This document shows, one piece after another, positions 18,856 to 27,056 of a DNA stretch of 64,000 nucleotides. A model generated the notes under the pieces. That model was given only the letters and a program-made list of their open reading frames with translations. It ran no database searches and was not told where the DNA came from. A program made the translations under genes and the position numbers. Each line of letters opens with the position of its first letter. Within the stretch, counting starts at the first letter, position 1. This stretch comes from Microcoleus sp. FACHB-672 (lineage in GTDB: Bacteria > Cyanobacteriota > Cyanobacteriia > Cyanobacteriales > Oscillatoriaceae): the NCBI RefSeq assembly GCF_014695725.1, contig NZ_JACJOU010000031.1:124001-188000 (forward strand), read 5' to 3'.

Positions 18856-20736
18856 ATGACAGTAGCAGAGACACCAACAGCAAGCCTCAACAAATTTGAA
18901 AAATTTAAAGCCGAAAAAGATGGGCTAGCAGTCAAAGCTGAACTCGATCATTTTGCCGAGATTGGCTGGGAAGCAATGGATGCAACCGACCGAGAACACC
19001 GGCTCAAATGGTTAGGGATCTTCTTCCGCCCCGTCACTCCCGGCAAATTCATGATGCGGATGCGGATTCCCAGTGGCATCCTCAATGCTGTTCAAATGCG
19101 CGTCCTGGCGGAGACCATCCAGCGCTATGGCGGGGAAGGCTACGCAGACATCACAACCCGACAAAACCTGCAACTGCGTGGCATCAGAATTGAAGATGTC
19201 CCCGATATATTCAATAAACTCAGATCAGCCGGCCTCACCAGCATCCAATCCGGCATGGACAACGTTCGCAACATCACCGGCTCACCCGTTGCCGATCTCG
19301 ACGCACACGAATTAATCGACACCCGCGATCTTGTCCAAAAAGTTCAAGACATGATCACCAACTGCGGCGAAGGCAACCCAGAATTCAGCAACCTCCCGCG
19401 CAAATTCAACATCGCCATCGAAGGCGGACGCGATAACTCCGTCCACGCTGAAATCAACGATGTTGCCTTTGTCCCCGCCTATAAAAATGGTCAACTCGGC
19501 TTTAACATCGTCGTCGGTGGCTTCTTCTCCGCCAAGCGCTGCGAAGCTGCAATTCCCCTCAACGCCTGGGTTCCCGCCAACGACGACGTGGTTGATTTGT
19601 GCCGCGCCATCTTAATTGTCTTTCGGGATCAAGGGCCGCGATCCAACCGGCAGAAATCACGCCTGATGTGGCTGATCGATGAAATGGGCCTCGAAAACTT
19701 CCGTGCAGCCGTGGAAAAGCAATTCGGGCGAGAACTGCCAACGGCTGCCCTCAAAGATGAAATGGACTGGGAAAAACGCGATCATCTCGGCATTTTTCCT
19801 CAAAAGCAACCAGGCTTAAACTTTGCTGGTATGCACGTTCCTGTCGGGCGTTTGTTTGCCGCAGAAATGTTTGACATTGCCCGCATTGCCGAAGTCTACG
19901 GTAATGGCGAAATTCGCCTCACCGTCGAACAAAATATCCTCATTCCCAATATTCCCGACTCTCGCTTAGAAGCTTTTTTAAGCGAACCCATCCTGCAAAA
20001 ATTCTCCATCAATCCCGCACCTCTGACACGGGCGCTGATTTCATGCACCGGCGCACAATTCTGCAACTTTGCGCTGATTGAAACCAAAAACCGCGCGATG
20101 GCAATGATTGCGGAACTGGAACAAGAAGTGTCCTTGAGCCGGCCTGTGCGGATTCACTGGACCGGCTGCCCCAACTCTTGCGGCCAACCGCAAGTTGCAG
20201 ATATCGGACTCATGGGCACCAAAGCTCGCAAAAACGGCAAAGCCGTCGAAGGTGTCGATATCTACATGGGCGGCAAAGTGGGCAAAGACGCCCATCTCGG
20301 CACCTGCGTTACCAAAGGTGTTCCCTGCGAAGACCTCAAGCCGATGTTGCGGCATCTACTCATCGAAAACTTCGGCGGACAGCTTAAAGGAGAAATCCTC
20401 GAAGCACCGGCAACACTGGCACAACCAAGCGACACTGCCCAAACAAACGGCGCAAAAGCCCCTAACGCCCAGCCGGCAGTCCTCGTCTTAGCGAAATCTG
20501 GCAAAGAACTCGCCTGTGACAGTTCCGAATTGATTTTAGATGTCGCAGAACGCGAAGGCATCGAACTTCCCAGCAGTTGCCGGTCGGGAAGTTGCGGCAC
20601 CTGCAAGCAAACACTTTTAGAAGGAGAAGTGAAATATGACGCAAATCCCGAAGCCCTTGAAGACAGTGAGCGCAGTCAAGGCGTGATTTTAGCCTGTAGC
20701 GCTCACCCAGTTGGACGAGTCGTCATTGATGCTTAA
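18856..20736 (+). CDS. nirA: Ferredoxin-nitrite reductase with C-terminal ferredoxin domain
   Basis: This 626-residue cytoplasmic enzyme reduces nitrite to ammonium with six electrons from ferredoxin. The nitrite/sulfite reductase repeats are clear (NRQNLQLRG-type segment TTRQNLQLRGI and [14 protein letters not shown]). The 4Fe-4S/sirohaem cysteines are Cys397, Cys403 (CTGAQFC), Cys438 and Cys442 (GCPNSC). Residues about 540-626 add a plant-type 2Fe-2S ferredoxin with Cys575, Cys580, Cys583 and Cys614. Such an extension is known from Plectonema boryanum NirA and may supply electrons intramolecularly. The Ala/Gln/Pro-rich stretch at about 515-540 is the linker. It heads nirA-nrtABCD behind an NtcA-type promoter. 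The paralogue at 31570-33216 lacks the ferredoxin domain. Confidence 0.97.
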   Translation: MTVAETPTASLNKFEKFKAEKDGLAVKAELDHFAEIGWEAMDATDREHRLKWLGIFFRPVTPGKFMMRMRIPSGILNAVQMRVLAETIQRYGGEGYADITTRQNLQLRGIRIEDVPDIFNKLRSAGLTSIQSGMDNVRNITGSPVADLDAHELIDTRDLVQKVQDMITNCGEGNPEFSNLPRKFNIAIEGGRDNSVHAEINDVAFVPAYKNGQLGFNIVVGGFFSAKRCEAAIPLNAWVPANDDVVDLCRAILIVFRDQGPRSNRQKSRLMWLIDEMGLENFRAAVEKQFGRELPTAALKDEMDWEKRDHLGIFPQKQPGLNFAGMHVPVGRLFAAEMFDIARIAEVYGNGEIRLTVEQNILIPNIPDSRLEAFLSEPILQKFSINPAPLTRALISCTGAQFCNFALIETKNRAMAMIAELEQEVSLSRPVRIHWTGCPNSCGQPQVADIGLMGTKARKNGKAVEGVDIYMGGKVGKDAHLGTCVTKGVPCEDLKPMLRHLLIENFGGQLKGEILEAPATLAQPSDTAQTNGAKAPNAQPAVLVLAKSGKELACDSSELILDVAEREGIELPSSCRSGSCGTCKQTLLEGEVKYDANPEALEDSERSQGVILACSAHPVGRVVIDA

Positions 20737-20904
20737 CTGCCGGCTCGCTTGACAAAACCCCTCCGCCATGGACGACAGGTAGCTTTGTTATTAAGTGATT
20801 CTGTGCCGGCTATGGTGTTGAGCCTGATAAAGGCTGTGCGAAAACAAACGGTGCTTGCTGAAAGACCACAACCAAAGAATTAACTAAAGACCCGGTAAAT
20901 CAAG

Positions 20905-22239
20905 ATGTCGAAACTTTCCAGACGTAAATTCATATTCACCGCCGGCGCAGCAACAGCCGGCACCCTGCTCGTTCATGGATGCAGCACCGGCCCTACAAAC
21001 ACCAGCAAAACAAACGCCGCTTCTACCCCCACACCGGCAGCCAACGTTAACCCGGCTGACGCCCCGGAAGTTACCACCGCAAAACTCGGTTTCATCGCCC
21101 TTACGGATGCCGCACCCATAATCGTTGCCCAAGAAAAAGGCTTATTTGCCAAATACGGCATGACGGGCGTGGAAGTTGTCAAACAAGCATCTTGGCCCGT
21201 CACCCGCGACAACTTAGAACTCGGTTCAGGCGGCGGCGGCATTGATGGGGCGCACATCCTCAGCCCCATGCCTTACCTCATGAGCTTAGGGCAAACCAAA
21301 AATAAACAGCCGCTGCCCATGTATCTGCTGGCACGGTTAAATACTAACGGTCAAGCCATTTCAATTGCCAATAGTTACAAAGATTTCAAAGTTGGCTTAG
21401 AAAGTAAAGGATTAAAAGATGCCCTTGCCCAAGCCAAATCTAGTGGAAAAGGTGATCTGAAAGCAGCCATTACCTATCCTGGTGGCACCCACGATCTTTG
21501 GATGCGCTATTGGTTATCTGCCGGCGAAGTTATTCCAGATCAAGATATTTCCGTCGTCCCCATCCCACCGCCTCAAATGGTGGCAAACATGAAAACCGGC
21601 AACATGGAAGCCTTCTGTGTGGGAGAACCGTGGAACGCGCAACTCGTGAACCAAGGAGCCGGTTATACCGCCTTAATCACCGGCGAACTTTGGAAAGATC
21701 ACCCAGAAAAAGCCTTTGCCATGCGCGCAGATTGGGTGGATAAAAATCCCAAAGCCGCCAAAGCATTATTGATGGGAATTCTGGAAGCCCAGCAATGGTG
21801 TGAAAAGGCAGAAAACAAAGAAGAAATGTGCCAGATTGTCTCCCAAGCCAAATGGTTCAAAGTGCCGGCTAAAGATATCATCGAACGTTCCAAAGGCAAT
21901 GTGGATTACGGCGACGGTCGCCCAGCCGTTCAAGCTAGCCCATTATTAATGAAATATTGGGCAGATAACGCTTCCTATCCCTACAAGAGTCATGACCTTT
22001 GGTTCCTCACAGAAAACATTCGCTGGGGTTACATTCCTGCCGACACAAAAACCAAAGAACTTGTTGACAAAGTCAACCGTGAAGACTTGTGGAAAGAAGC
22101 CGCCAAAGCCCTTAGTGTGGCCCAAGCAGAAATTCCTAGCAGCACATCTCGTGGCGTTGAAACCTTCTTTGACGGTGTCAAATTCGATCCCGAAAAACCC
22201 GAAGAATACTTAAGCAGCCTCAAAATCAAAAAAGTCTAG
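20905..22239 (+). CDS. nrtA: Nitrate/nitrite ABC transporter substrate-binding lipoprotein
   Basis: This 444-residue protein captures nitrate or nitrite outside the inner membrane for NrtBCD. The N-terminus MSKLSRRKFIFTAGAAT has a twin-Arg pattern, a hydrophobic stretch and a lipobox-type Cys (VHGC), followed by the Thr/Pro/Ala linker usual for NrtA. The periplasmic-binding domain (about 55-440) has family motifs: LGFIALTDAAPIIVA, DGAHILSPMPY, GTHDLWMRYWL, NMEAFCVGEPWN. Length is typical for NrtA. It follows nirA by 168 bp and precedes nrtB. A compact inverted repeat just after its stop may stabilise its message relative to the genes downstream. Confidence 0.96.
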   Translation: MSKLSRRKFIFTAGAATAGTLLVHGCSTGPTNTSKTNAASTPTPAANVNPADAPEVTTAKLGFIALTDAAPIIVAQEKGLFAKYGMTGVEVVKQASWPVTRDNLELGSGGGGIDGAHILSPMPYLMSLGQTKNKQPLPMYLLARLNTNGQAISIANSYKDFKVGLESKGLKDALAQAKSSGKGDLKAAITYPGGTHDLWMRYWLSAGEVIPDQDISVVPIPPPQMVANMKTGNMEAFCVGEPWNAQLVNQGAGYTALITGELWKDHPEKAFAMRADWVDKNPKAAKALLMGILEAQQWCEKAENKEEMCQIVSQAKWFKVPAKDIIERSKGNVDYGDGRPAVQASPLLMKYWADNASYPYKSHDLWFLTENIRWGYIPADTKTKELVDKVNREDLWKEAAKALSVAQAEIPSSTSRGVETFFDGVKFDPEKPEEYLSSLKIKKV

Positions 22240-22250
22240 TCAAAGCCGGA

Positions 22251-22271
22251 GAAAAGGGAACTTCCCTTTTC
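22251..22271 (+). terminator. Inverted repeat between nrtA and nrtB
   Basis: GAAAAGGGAA and TTCCCTTTTC form a perfect inverted repeat around a single C (about 8 paired bases with a small loop), 12 nt after the nrtA stop and followed by CTCAAATC. With no T tract, attenuation or 3'-end protection of nrtA mRNA is more likely than full termination. Confidence 0.5.
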
Positions 22272-22317
22272 CTCAAATCTTAGCTCCCCATTCACCCAGC
22301 ACAATCTAAAAAACGAA

Positions 22318-23166
22318 ATGACCGCCAATATTAGCAGAAATGGACGCTTCCCCACTTCACAGAATCCCATTACTAAATATCTGGGAAAAAACTCTAAGAA
22401 AGTTCTTCGACCACTGGTTGCCCTCATCGTTATTCTGGTAATTTGGCAAATCGTTTGCCCTCCCGGCTCAAAAGGATTGCCAGGGCCGATGCAAGTGATT
22501 GCGGAAACTTGGAACCCGTATATTATCAACCCTTTATTTGACAACGGCGGCACCGACAAAGGCTTAGCTTTGCAAATCTTCGCTTCATTGCAGCGAGTTG
22601 CGATTGGCTTCTCCCTATCTGCCATCGTGGGAATTGCTTTAGGAATTTTAATCGGCGTTAATAAACTTCTCTACGAAGCCCTAGACCCGATTTTTCAAGT
22701 TCTGCGAACCATTCCGCCTTTAGCTTGGCTACCCATTTCTCTTGCCGCTTTTCAACAAAGCAATCCCTCCGCTATTTTCGTTATATTTATCACTGCAGTT
22801 TGGCCGATTATTATCAACACAACTGTCGGCGTTCAACAATTACCCCAAGACTATCGAAATGTTTCCAGAGTCTTGCAATTATCCGGCCCGGAATACTTCT
22901 TTAATATTCTATTCCCCGCCACAGTTCCCTACATCTTCACCGGCTTAAGAATCGGCATCGGCTTATCATGGCTGGCAATTATTGCAGCAGAAATGCTAGT
23001 CGGCGGTGTGGGTATCGGCTTCTTTATCTGGGACGCCTATAACAACACCTTACTCAGCCAAATTATCGTTGCCCTGGTTTACGTCGGAGTCGTCGGACTT
23101 CTCCTTGATCGGCTCATTGTCTACATCGCCTCAATCGTCGTGCCGGCAGAACAAAAACAAGGTTAA
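22318..23166 (+). CDS. nrtB: Nitrate ABC transporter permease
   Basis: This 282-residue inner-membrane permease of the NrtB/SsuC type has about six spans (first at about 38-52, IVILVIWQIV). The cytoplasmic coupling loop is GLRIGIGLSWLAIIAAEM near residues 208-225, with the preceding DYRNVSRVLQLSGPEYFF matching the EAA region. PPLAWLPISLAAFQQ is typical of the nitrate/taurine subfamily. It forms the channel with the ATPases NrtC and NrtD. ATG 22318 is chosen by position; the upstream DNA has no strong ribosome-binding site. Confidence 0.95.
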   Translation: MTANISRNGRFPTSQNPITKYLGKNSKKVLRPLVALIVILVIWQIVCPPGSKGLPGPMQVIAETWNPYIINPLFDNGGTDKGLALQIFASLQRVAIGFSLSAIVGIALGILIGVNKLLYEALDPIFQVLRTIPPLAWLPISLAAFQQSNPSAIFVIFITAVWPIIINTTVGVQQLPQDYRNVSRVLQLSGPEYFFNILFPATVPYIFTGLRIGIGLSWLAIIAAEMLVGGVGIGFFIWDAYNNTLLSQIIVALVYVGVVGLLLDRLIVYIASIVVPAEQKQG

Positions 23167-23249
23167 TTGAATTGGGGATTGGGAATGGGTCAAGGCTTCG
23201 CCAACCTAAAGGTATGGGCATTTATCCTTCTCTAGTCCCTCTCCCCTAG

Positions 23250-23309
23250 CCCATAATCCCTAGCCTCTCGCCCATAATCCCTAGCTTCTCGCCCCTAGCC
23301 CCTAATCCC
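23250..23309 (+). repeat. Short tandem repeats between nrtB and nrtC
   Basis: A 21-bp unit beginning CCCATAATCCCTAGC occurs twice in tandem (23250-23270 and 23271-23291), followed by a diverged third unit (CCCCTAGCCCCTAATCCCT). This is a pyrimidine-rich cyanobacterial intergenic repeat within an operon. Confidence 0.7.
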
Positions 23310-23340
23310 TCTTCACCCTTCCCAAATTTCCAAAAATATT

Positions 23341-25353
23341 ATGTCTGTATTTGTAGAAGTCGATCACATTGATAAAGCCTTTCCGCTGCCCGATGGAAAC
23401 AGCTATGTTGCCCTAAAAAATATTGAACTGAAAATAAAAAAGGGAGAATTTGTTTCCTTAATTGGCCACTCCGGCTGCGGAAAATCTACCTTGCTCAATA
23501 TCGTTGCCGGCTTAGATCGGGCAAGCAAAGGCGGCGTCATCTTAGAAGGCCGAGAAGTCAAAGGGCCAGGGCCTGACCGCATGGTTGTCTTTCAGAATTA
23601 CTCGCTGCTGCCTTGGCTGAGTGTGCGTGAAAACATCGCCCTAGCAGTCAATCGGGTATTCAAGAACAGCCCCAAAGGAGAACGACGGGGCATTATCGAA
23701 AAGCATATCGACCTCGTAGGACTGCGACACGCTGCCGATAAGCGACCCGGTGAACTATCGGGCGGGATGAAACAGCGCGTCGCCATCGCCCGCGCCTTGG
23801 CGATTCGTCCTAAGTTGCTGTTACTTGATGAACCCTTTGGTGCCTTGGACGCCTTGACGCGGGGGGGACTACAAGAACGGTTGATGGAAATTTGTGAGGA
23901 AAGCAAAGTCACCTGCATCATGGTCACACATGATGTGGATGAAGCGTTGCTGCTGTCTGACCGGATTGTGATGCTCACTAACGGCCCTGAATCTCACATT
24001 GGCCAGATTTTAGACGTTCCCATTCCTCGCCCCCGCCACCGCATGGAGGTTGTGAACCATCCGAATTACTACGCCATGCGGAATGAAATTATCTACTTCC
24101 TAAACCAGCAGAAACGCGACAAGCGCCGCAAAGCCAAACAACCGGCATCTGTGGCCATTGCCCGTCATGGCTTAGAAAAGGTTAATTTAGACATCGGTTT
24201 TATTCCCCTCACAGATTGTGCCCCCTTGGTGGTGGCCAAAGAAAAAGGCTTCTTTAAAAAGCATGGTTTAGAAGAAGTTAATCTCAGCCGCGAACCGAGT
24301 TGGAAAGCCATTAGCGAAGGGGTGGCGACGGGACGCTTAGATGCCGCCCAGATGGCCGCTGCGATGCCCTTATCGATGACGTTGGGGTTGGGCTTGGCAA
24401 GGTCGGTGCCGATGGTTACTGCCCTTGTTCTCTCGCGCAACGGCAACGCAATTACCCTCAGCAAACAGTTATCTCAACAAGGTATTCGCACCCTCGCTGA
24501 TCTCAAAGCGCTTGTTAACCAATCAGTTGACAAAGTTCATACATTAGGCGTGGTGAATCCCGCCTCAATGCACAACCTGATGTTGCGCTACTGGCTGGCT
24601 GCCGGCGGCATTGATCCCGACCGAGACGTGAATATCACCGTTATTCCATCGGCACAAATGGTTGCTAACCTGAAAGCCGGCAACATTGACGGTTACTGTG
24701 TCGGTGAACCCTGGAACTCTCGCGCTGTCTATGAAGATTTGGGCTTTGTTATCGCCACGGATCTTGATATTTGGCCGGGACATCCAGAGAAAGTGTTGGG
24801 TATGCGCGAGGAGTGGGTCAATCAACACCCTCAAACTCATATCGCCCTCGTCAAAGCCTTGCTAGAAGCTTGCGAGTATTGCGAGGACCGGCGCAACCGG
24901 GAAGAAATTTTAGGGTGGCTATGTCAGCCCCAATATGTTGGTTCCGCACCCGAATACACCCGCCCCGGCTTCATCGATCCCTACAACTTAGGTGCCGGCC
25001 AAAAACCCCAATCCTACCCCCGCTTCAACCAATTCCATGTTGAACAAACCAACTGCCCCGGACGAGTCGAAGGGTTGTGGATTCTAACCCAGCTTGCGCG
25101 TTGGGGCATAACTCCGTTCCCCAAAAACTGGATCGAAATCTTAGAACGAGTGCGCCGGGTCGATCTATACGGTGAAGCCGCCCGTCAGTTGGGATGGCCC
25201 GATGCCGAACCGGATCGGCACTGCTTCCAACTGTTTGACAGTATGGTTTTCAACCCCGACGATCCCATCGGCTATCTCAACAAGTTGACGATCCGCCGCG
25301 AAATTCGCATCGAAGAAGTCATCATTGATACCCCAACAACCGAAGCCGCCTAA
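23341..25353 (+). CDS. nrtC: Nitrate ABC transporter ATPase fused to an NrtA-like domain
   Basis: This 670-residue protein has two domains. The ABC ATPase (about 1-255) has Walker A GHSGCGKST, signature LSGGMKQR, Walker B LLLLDEPFG and the switch His in MVTHDVDEA. The C-terminal domain (about 280-655) is homologous to NrtA (DIGFIPLTDCAPLVVAKEKG, NIDGYCVGEPWN) but has no signal peptide, so it stays in the cytoplasm. In known NrtC proteins this domain regulates uptake, mediating ammonium inhibition. Length agrees with the family. It pairs with NrtD on the NrtB dimer. A repeat-filled gap separates it from nrtB, and ATG 23341 lacks a clear ribosome-binding site. Confidence 0.96.
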   Translation: MSVFVEVDHIDKAFPLPDGNSYVALKNIELKIKKGEFVSLIGHSGCGKSTLLNIVAGLDRASKGGVILEGREVKGPGPDRMVVFQNYSLLPWLSVRENIALAVNRVFKNSPKGERRGIIEKHIDLVGLRHAADKRPGELSGGMKQRVAIARALAIRPKLLLLDEPFGALDALTRGGLQERLMEICEESKVTCIMVTHDVDEALLLSDRIVMLTNGPESHIGQILDVPIPRPRHRMEVVNHPNYYAMRNEIIYFLNQQKRDKRRKAKQPASVAIARHGLEKVNLDIGFIPLTDCAPLVVAKEKGFFKKHGLEEVNLSREPSWKAISEGVATGRLDAAQMAAAMPLSMTLGLGLARSVPMVTALVLSRNGNAITLSKQLSQQGIRTLADLKALVNQSVDKVHTLGVVNPASMHNLMLRYWLAAGGIDPDRDVNITVIPSAQMVANLKAGNIDGYCVGEPWNSRAVYEDLGFVIATDLDIWPGHPEKVLGMREEWVNQHPQTHIALVKALLEACEYCEDRRNREEILGWLCQPQYVGSAPEYTRPGFIDPYNLGAGQKPQSYPRFNQFHVEQTNCPGRVEGLWILTQLARWGITPFPKNWIEILERVRRVDLYGEAARQLGWPDAEPDRHCFQLFDSMVFNPDDPIGYLNKLTIRREIRIEEVIIDTPTTEAA

Positions 25354-25388
25354 GTCAGTGCTGAGTGCTGATCGCTGAGTGCTGAGTT
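25354..25388 (+). repeat. Heptamer-type short tandem repeats between nrtC and nrtD
   Basis: AGTGCTG and GAGTGCT units recur (GTCAGTGCTGAGTGCTGA, then CGCTGAGTGCTGAGTT). This matches the short tandemly repeated heptamers known from filamentous cyanobacteria. A CCAATCCCCAATCCCC-type run follows before nrtD. Confidence 0.75.
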
Positions 25389-25440
25389 AAAACATCTGCC
25401 AATCTCCAATCCCCAATCCCCCATTCCCAATTCCCTGATT

Positions 25441-26841
25441 ATGCAATCCCTATCTAGCTCCTCTTTAACTCAAACCTCACAACTGTCACCTGAAAGCTCT
25501 AACCGTGAGCCATTTTTGGTTATTGAGAACGTCTCTAAAATTTACCCAACGCCTAAAGGGCCGTATTCAGTTGTGGAGAATGTCAACCTCACCGTTCATG
25601 AGGGTGAGTTTGTCTGCCTGATCGGTCACTCTGGCTGTGGTAAATCAACGCTGCTAAATATGGTTGCCGGCTTCCTCAAGCCAAGTGAGGGAGAGGTGAA
25701 ACTGCGGGGATCGCTGATCACCAAACCCGGCCCGGATCGGATGATGGTGTTTCAAAATTACTCGCTGCTGCCTTGGAAGACTGCGTTTGAGAATGTCGCC
25801 TTAGGCGTGAAATCGGCGTATCCTGACAAAAGCAAAGCTGAAAGAGCGGCTATTGTTGAGGAACACTTGGCGCTGGTTGGATTGACAGAATCGGCGAACA
25901 AGCGGCCCAGTCAACTGTCGGGGGGGATGAAGCAGCGGGTGGCGATCGCACGGGCGCTGGCCATTCGGCCCCAAGTTTTGATTCTGGATGAACCCTTTGG
26001 GGCGCTAGATGCGATCACCAAGGAAGAGTTGCAAGAAGAACTGCTGCAAATTTGGCGCGAGTTTGGGGTAACGATCTTGATGATCACCCACGATATTGAT
26101 GAGGCGCTGTTTTTGGCAGACCGGCTCGTAATGATGACCAATGGCCCAGCGGCGAATATTGGCGAGGTGTTAGAAATTCCCTTTGCTCGTCCAAGAAACC
26201 GGGCCAGCATCATGGAAGACCCGCGCTACTACGATTTGCGTAACCACGCTTTAGATTTCCTCTTCAACAAGTTTGCCCACACCGAGGAAGAACCGGCAGC
26301 ACAATCGCAGCCAGTTACCTCGAAACCAGCTTCAAAAGCTCTAGCACTTAAAGCTTCAGCCGCCTTGGGACTGACAACGGTTGCGGCTGTGGCTGGGTTA
26401 AGTTTAATGCGCTCGCTTTCCACCTCAAAAAGTGCTAATCAGATGCCGCCGGCGCAACCCGTTGCAACGTCTCCAACTCCAGTTGCTACTCCCACACAGT
26501 CGGTTGTGAGCGCAACACCAGAAGTGAAGAATCTAGCCATTACTGACGCGGCTGAACTGGCAAATTTGAAGCAAAAGCTGTACGACCAAATTGACCAAAA
26601 TTGGCAACAGATTCCAACCTTTCAAGAAAATTTAGTTTACTCGGTCAAGGTTAAAAAAGATGGGGAGATTGTCAGCTACGAATCTGTCAATCAAGCTGCC
26701 AAGGACTATCTTCAAGAAACTCCTTTTCCAACTTTAGTTAAGTCTACAGAAAATAAAGCCGGTGGCACTCCCCAAGAACCGTTTGCTCAGTACAAAGTTG
26801 TGCTGAACCCGGCGGGAATGCTAGAAGTGAATTCTCAATAA
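25441..26841 (+). CDS. nrtD: Nitrate ABC transporter ATPase with C-terminal membrane extension
   Basis: The first 275 residues are a normal NrtD ATPase: Walker A GHSGCGKST, LSGGMKQR, Walker B LILDEPFGALD, ITHDIDEA. NrtD usually ends near there (about 275-280). Here about 190 residues follow: a hydrophobic segment at about 303-324 (LGLTTVAAVAGLSLM), a Pro/Thr/Ala-rich linker (about 330-360) and a conserved-looking domain (about 365-466, YDQIDQNWQQIPTF, then YSVKVKKDGEIVSYE). That last part resembles TonB-C-like domains of cyanobacterial envelope proteins. The frame is continuous, with no stop or frameshift. If the segment spans the membrane, the ATPase would be tethered and carry a domain outside. 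The effect on transport is unknown. Confidence 0.92.
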   Translation: MQSLSSSSLTQTSQLSPESSNREPFLVIENVSKIYPTPKGPYSVVENVNLTVHEGEFVCLIGHSGCGKSTLLNMVAGFLKPSEGEVKLRGSLITKPGPDRMMVFQNYSLLPWKTAFENVALGVKSAYPDKSKAERAAIVEEHLALVGLTESANKRPSQLSGGMKQRVAIARALAIRPQVLILDEPFGALDAITKEELQEELLQIWREFGVTILMITHDIDEALFLADRLVMMTNGPAANIGEVLEIPFARPRNRASIMEDPRYYDLRNHALDFLFNKFAHTEEEPAAQSQPVTSKPASKALALKASAALGLTTVAAVAGLSLMRSLSTSKSANQMPPAQPVATSPTPVATPTQSVVSATPEVKNLAITDAAELANLKQKLYDQIDQNWQQIPTFQENLVYSVKVKKDGEIVSYESVNQAAKDYLQETPFPTLVKSTENKAGGTPQEPFAQYKVVLNPAGMLEVNSQ

Positions 26842-26949
26842 ACACTAAACTGATAGTTTTCGTAAGGAATTAAATTAGTCGGCTGAACAAGACTTTTAAA
26901 GAGGCGCTGATGAATTAACATCAAAATGTAAATTACTTGAATCGCAAAA

Positions 26950-26999
26950 CCAATTAATTATGATTTTATAAATTAATAAATAAAGTCATAATTAATTGG
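26950..26999 (+). repeat. Long AT-rich hairpin between nrtD and nrtP
   Basis: A perfect 14-bp inverted repeat (CCAATTAATTATGA at 26950-26963 and its complement at 26986-26999) extends inward to 19 matches in 20. It leaves a loop of about 10 nt. It lies between the end of nrtD and nrtP, about 58 bp before the nrtP start. There is no T tract. It could act as an mRNA processing or 3'-protection element, a protein-binding dyad or a small mobile relic. Confidence 0.65.
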
Positions 27000-27056
27000 A
27001 TAAAAATTTCAAAAAGCCAAAACAATGAACATCGTTAAAGATAAGAAGGGAGTGTA

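Noticed and set aside
23221-23340. Possible CRISPR-like array in the repeated DNA between nrtB and nrtC
   Set aside because: Units are contiguous pyrimidine-rich tandem repeats with no unique spacers and no cas genes.
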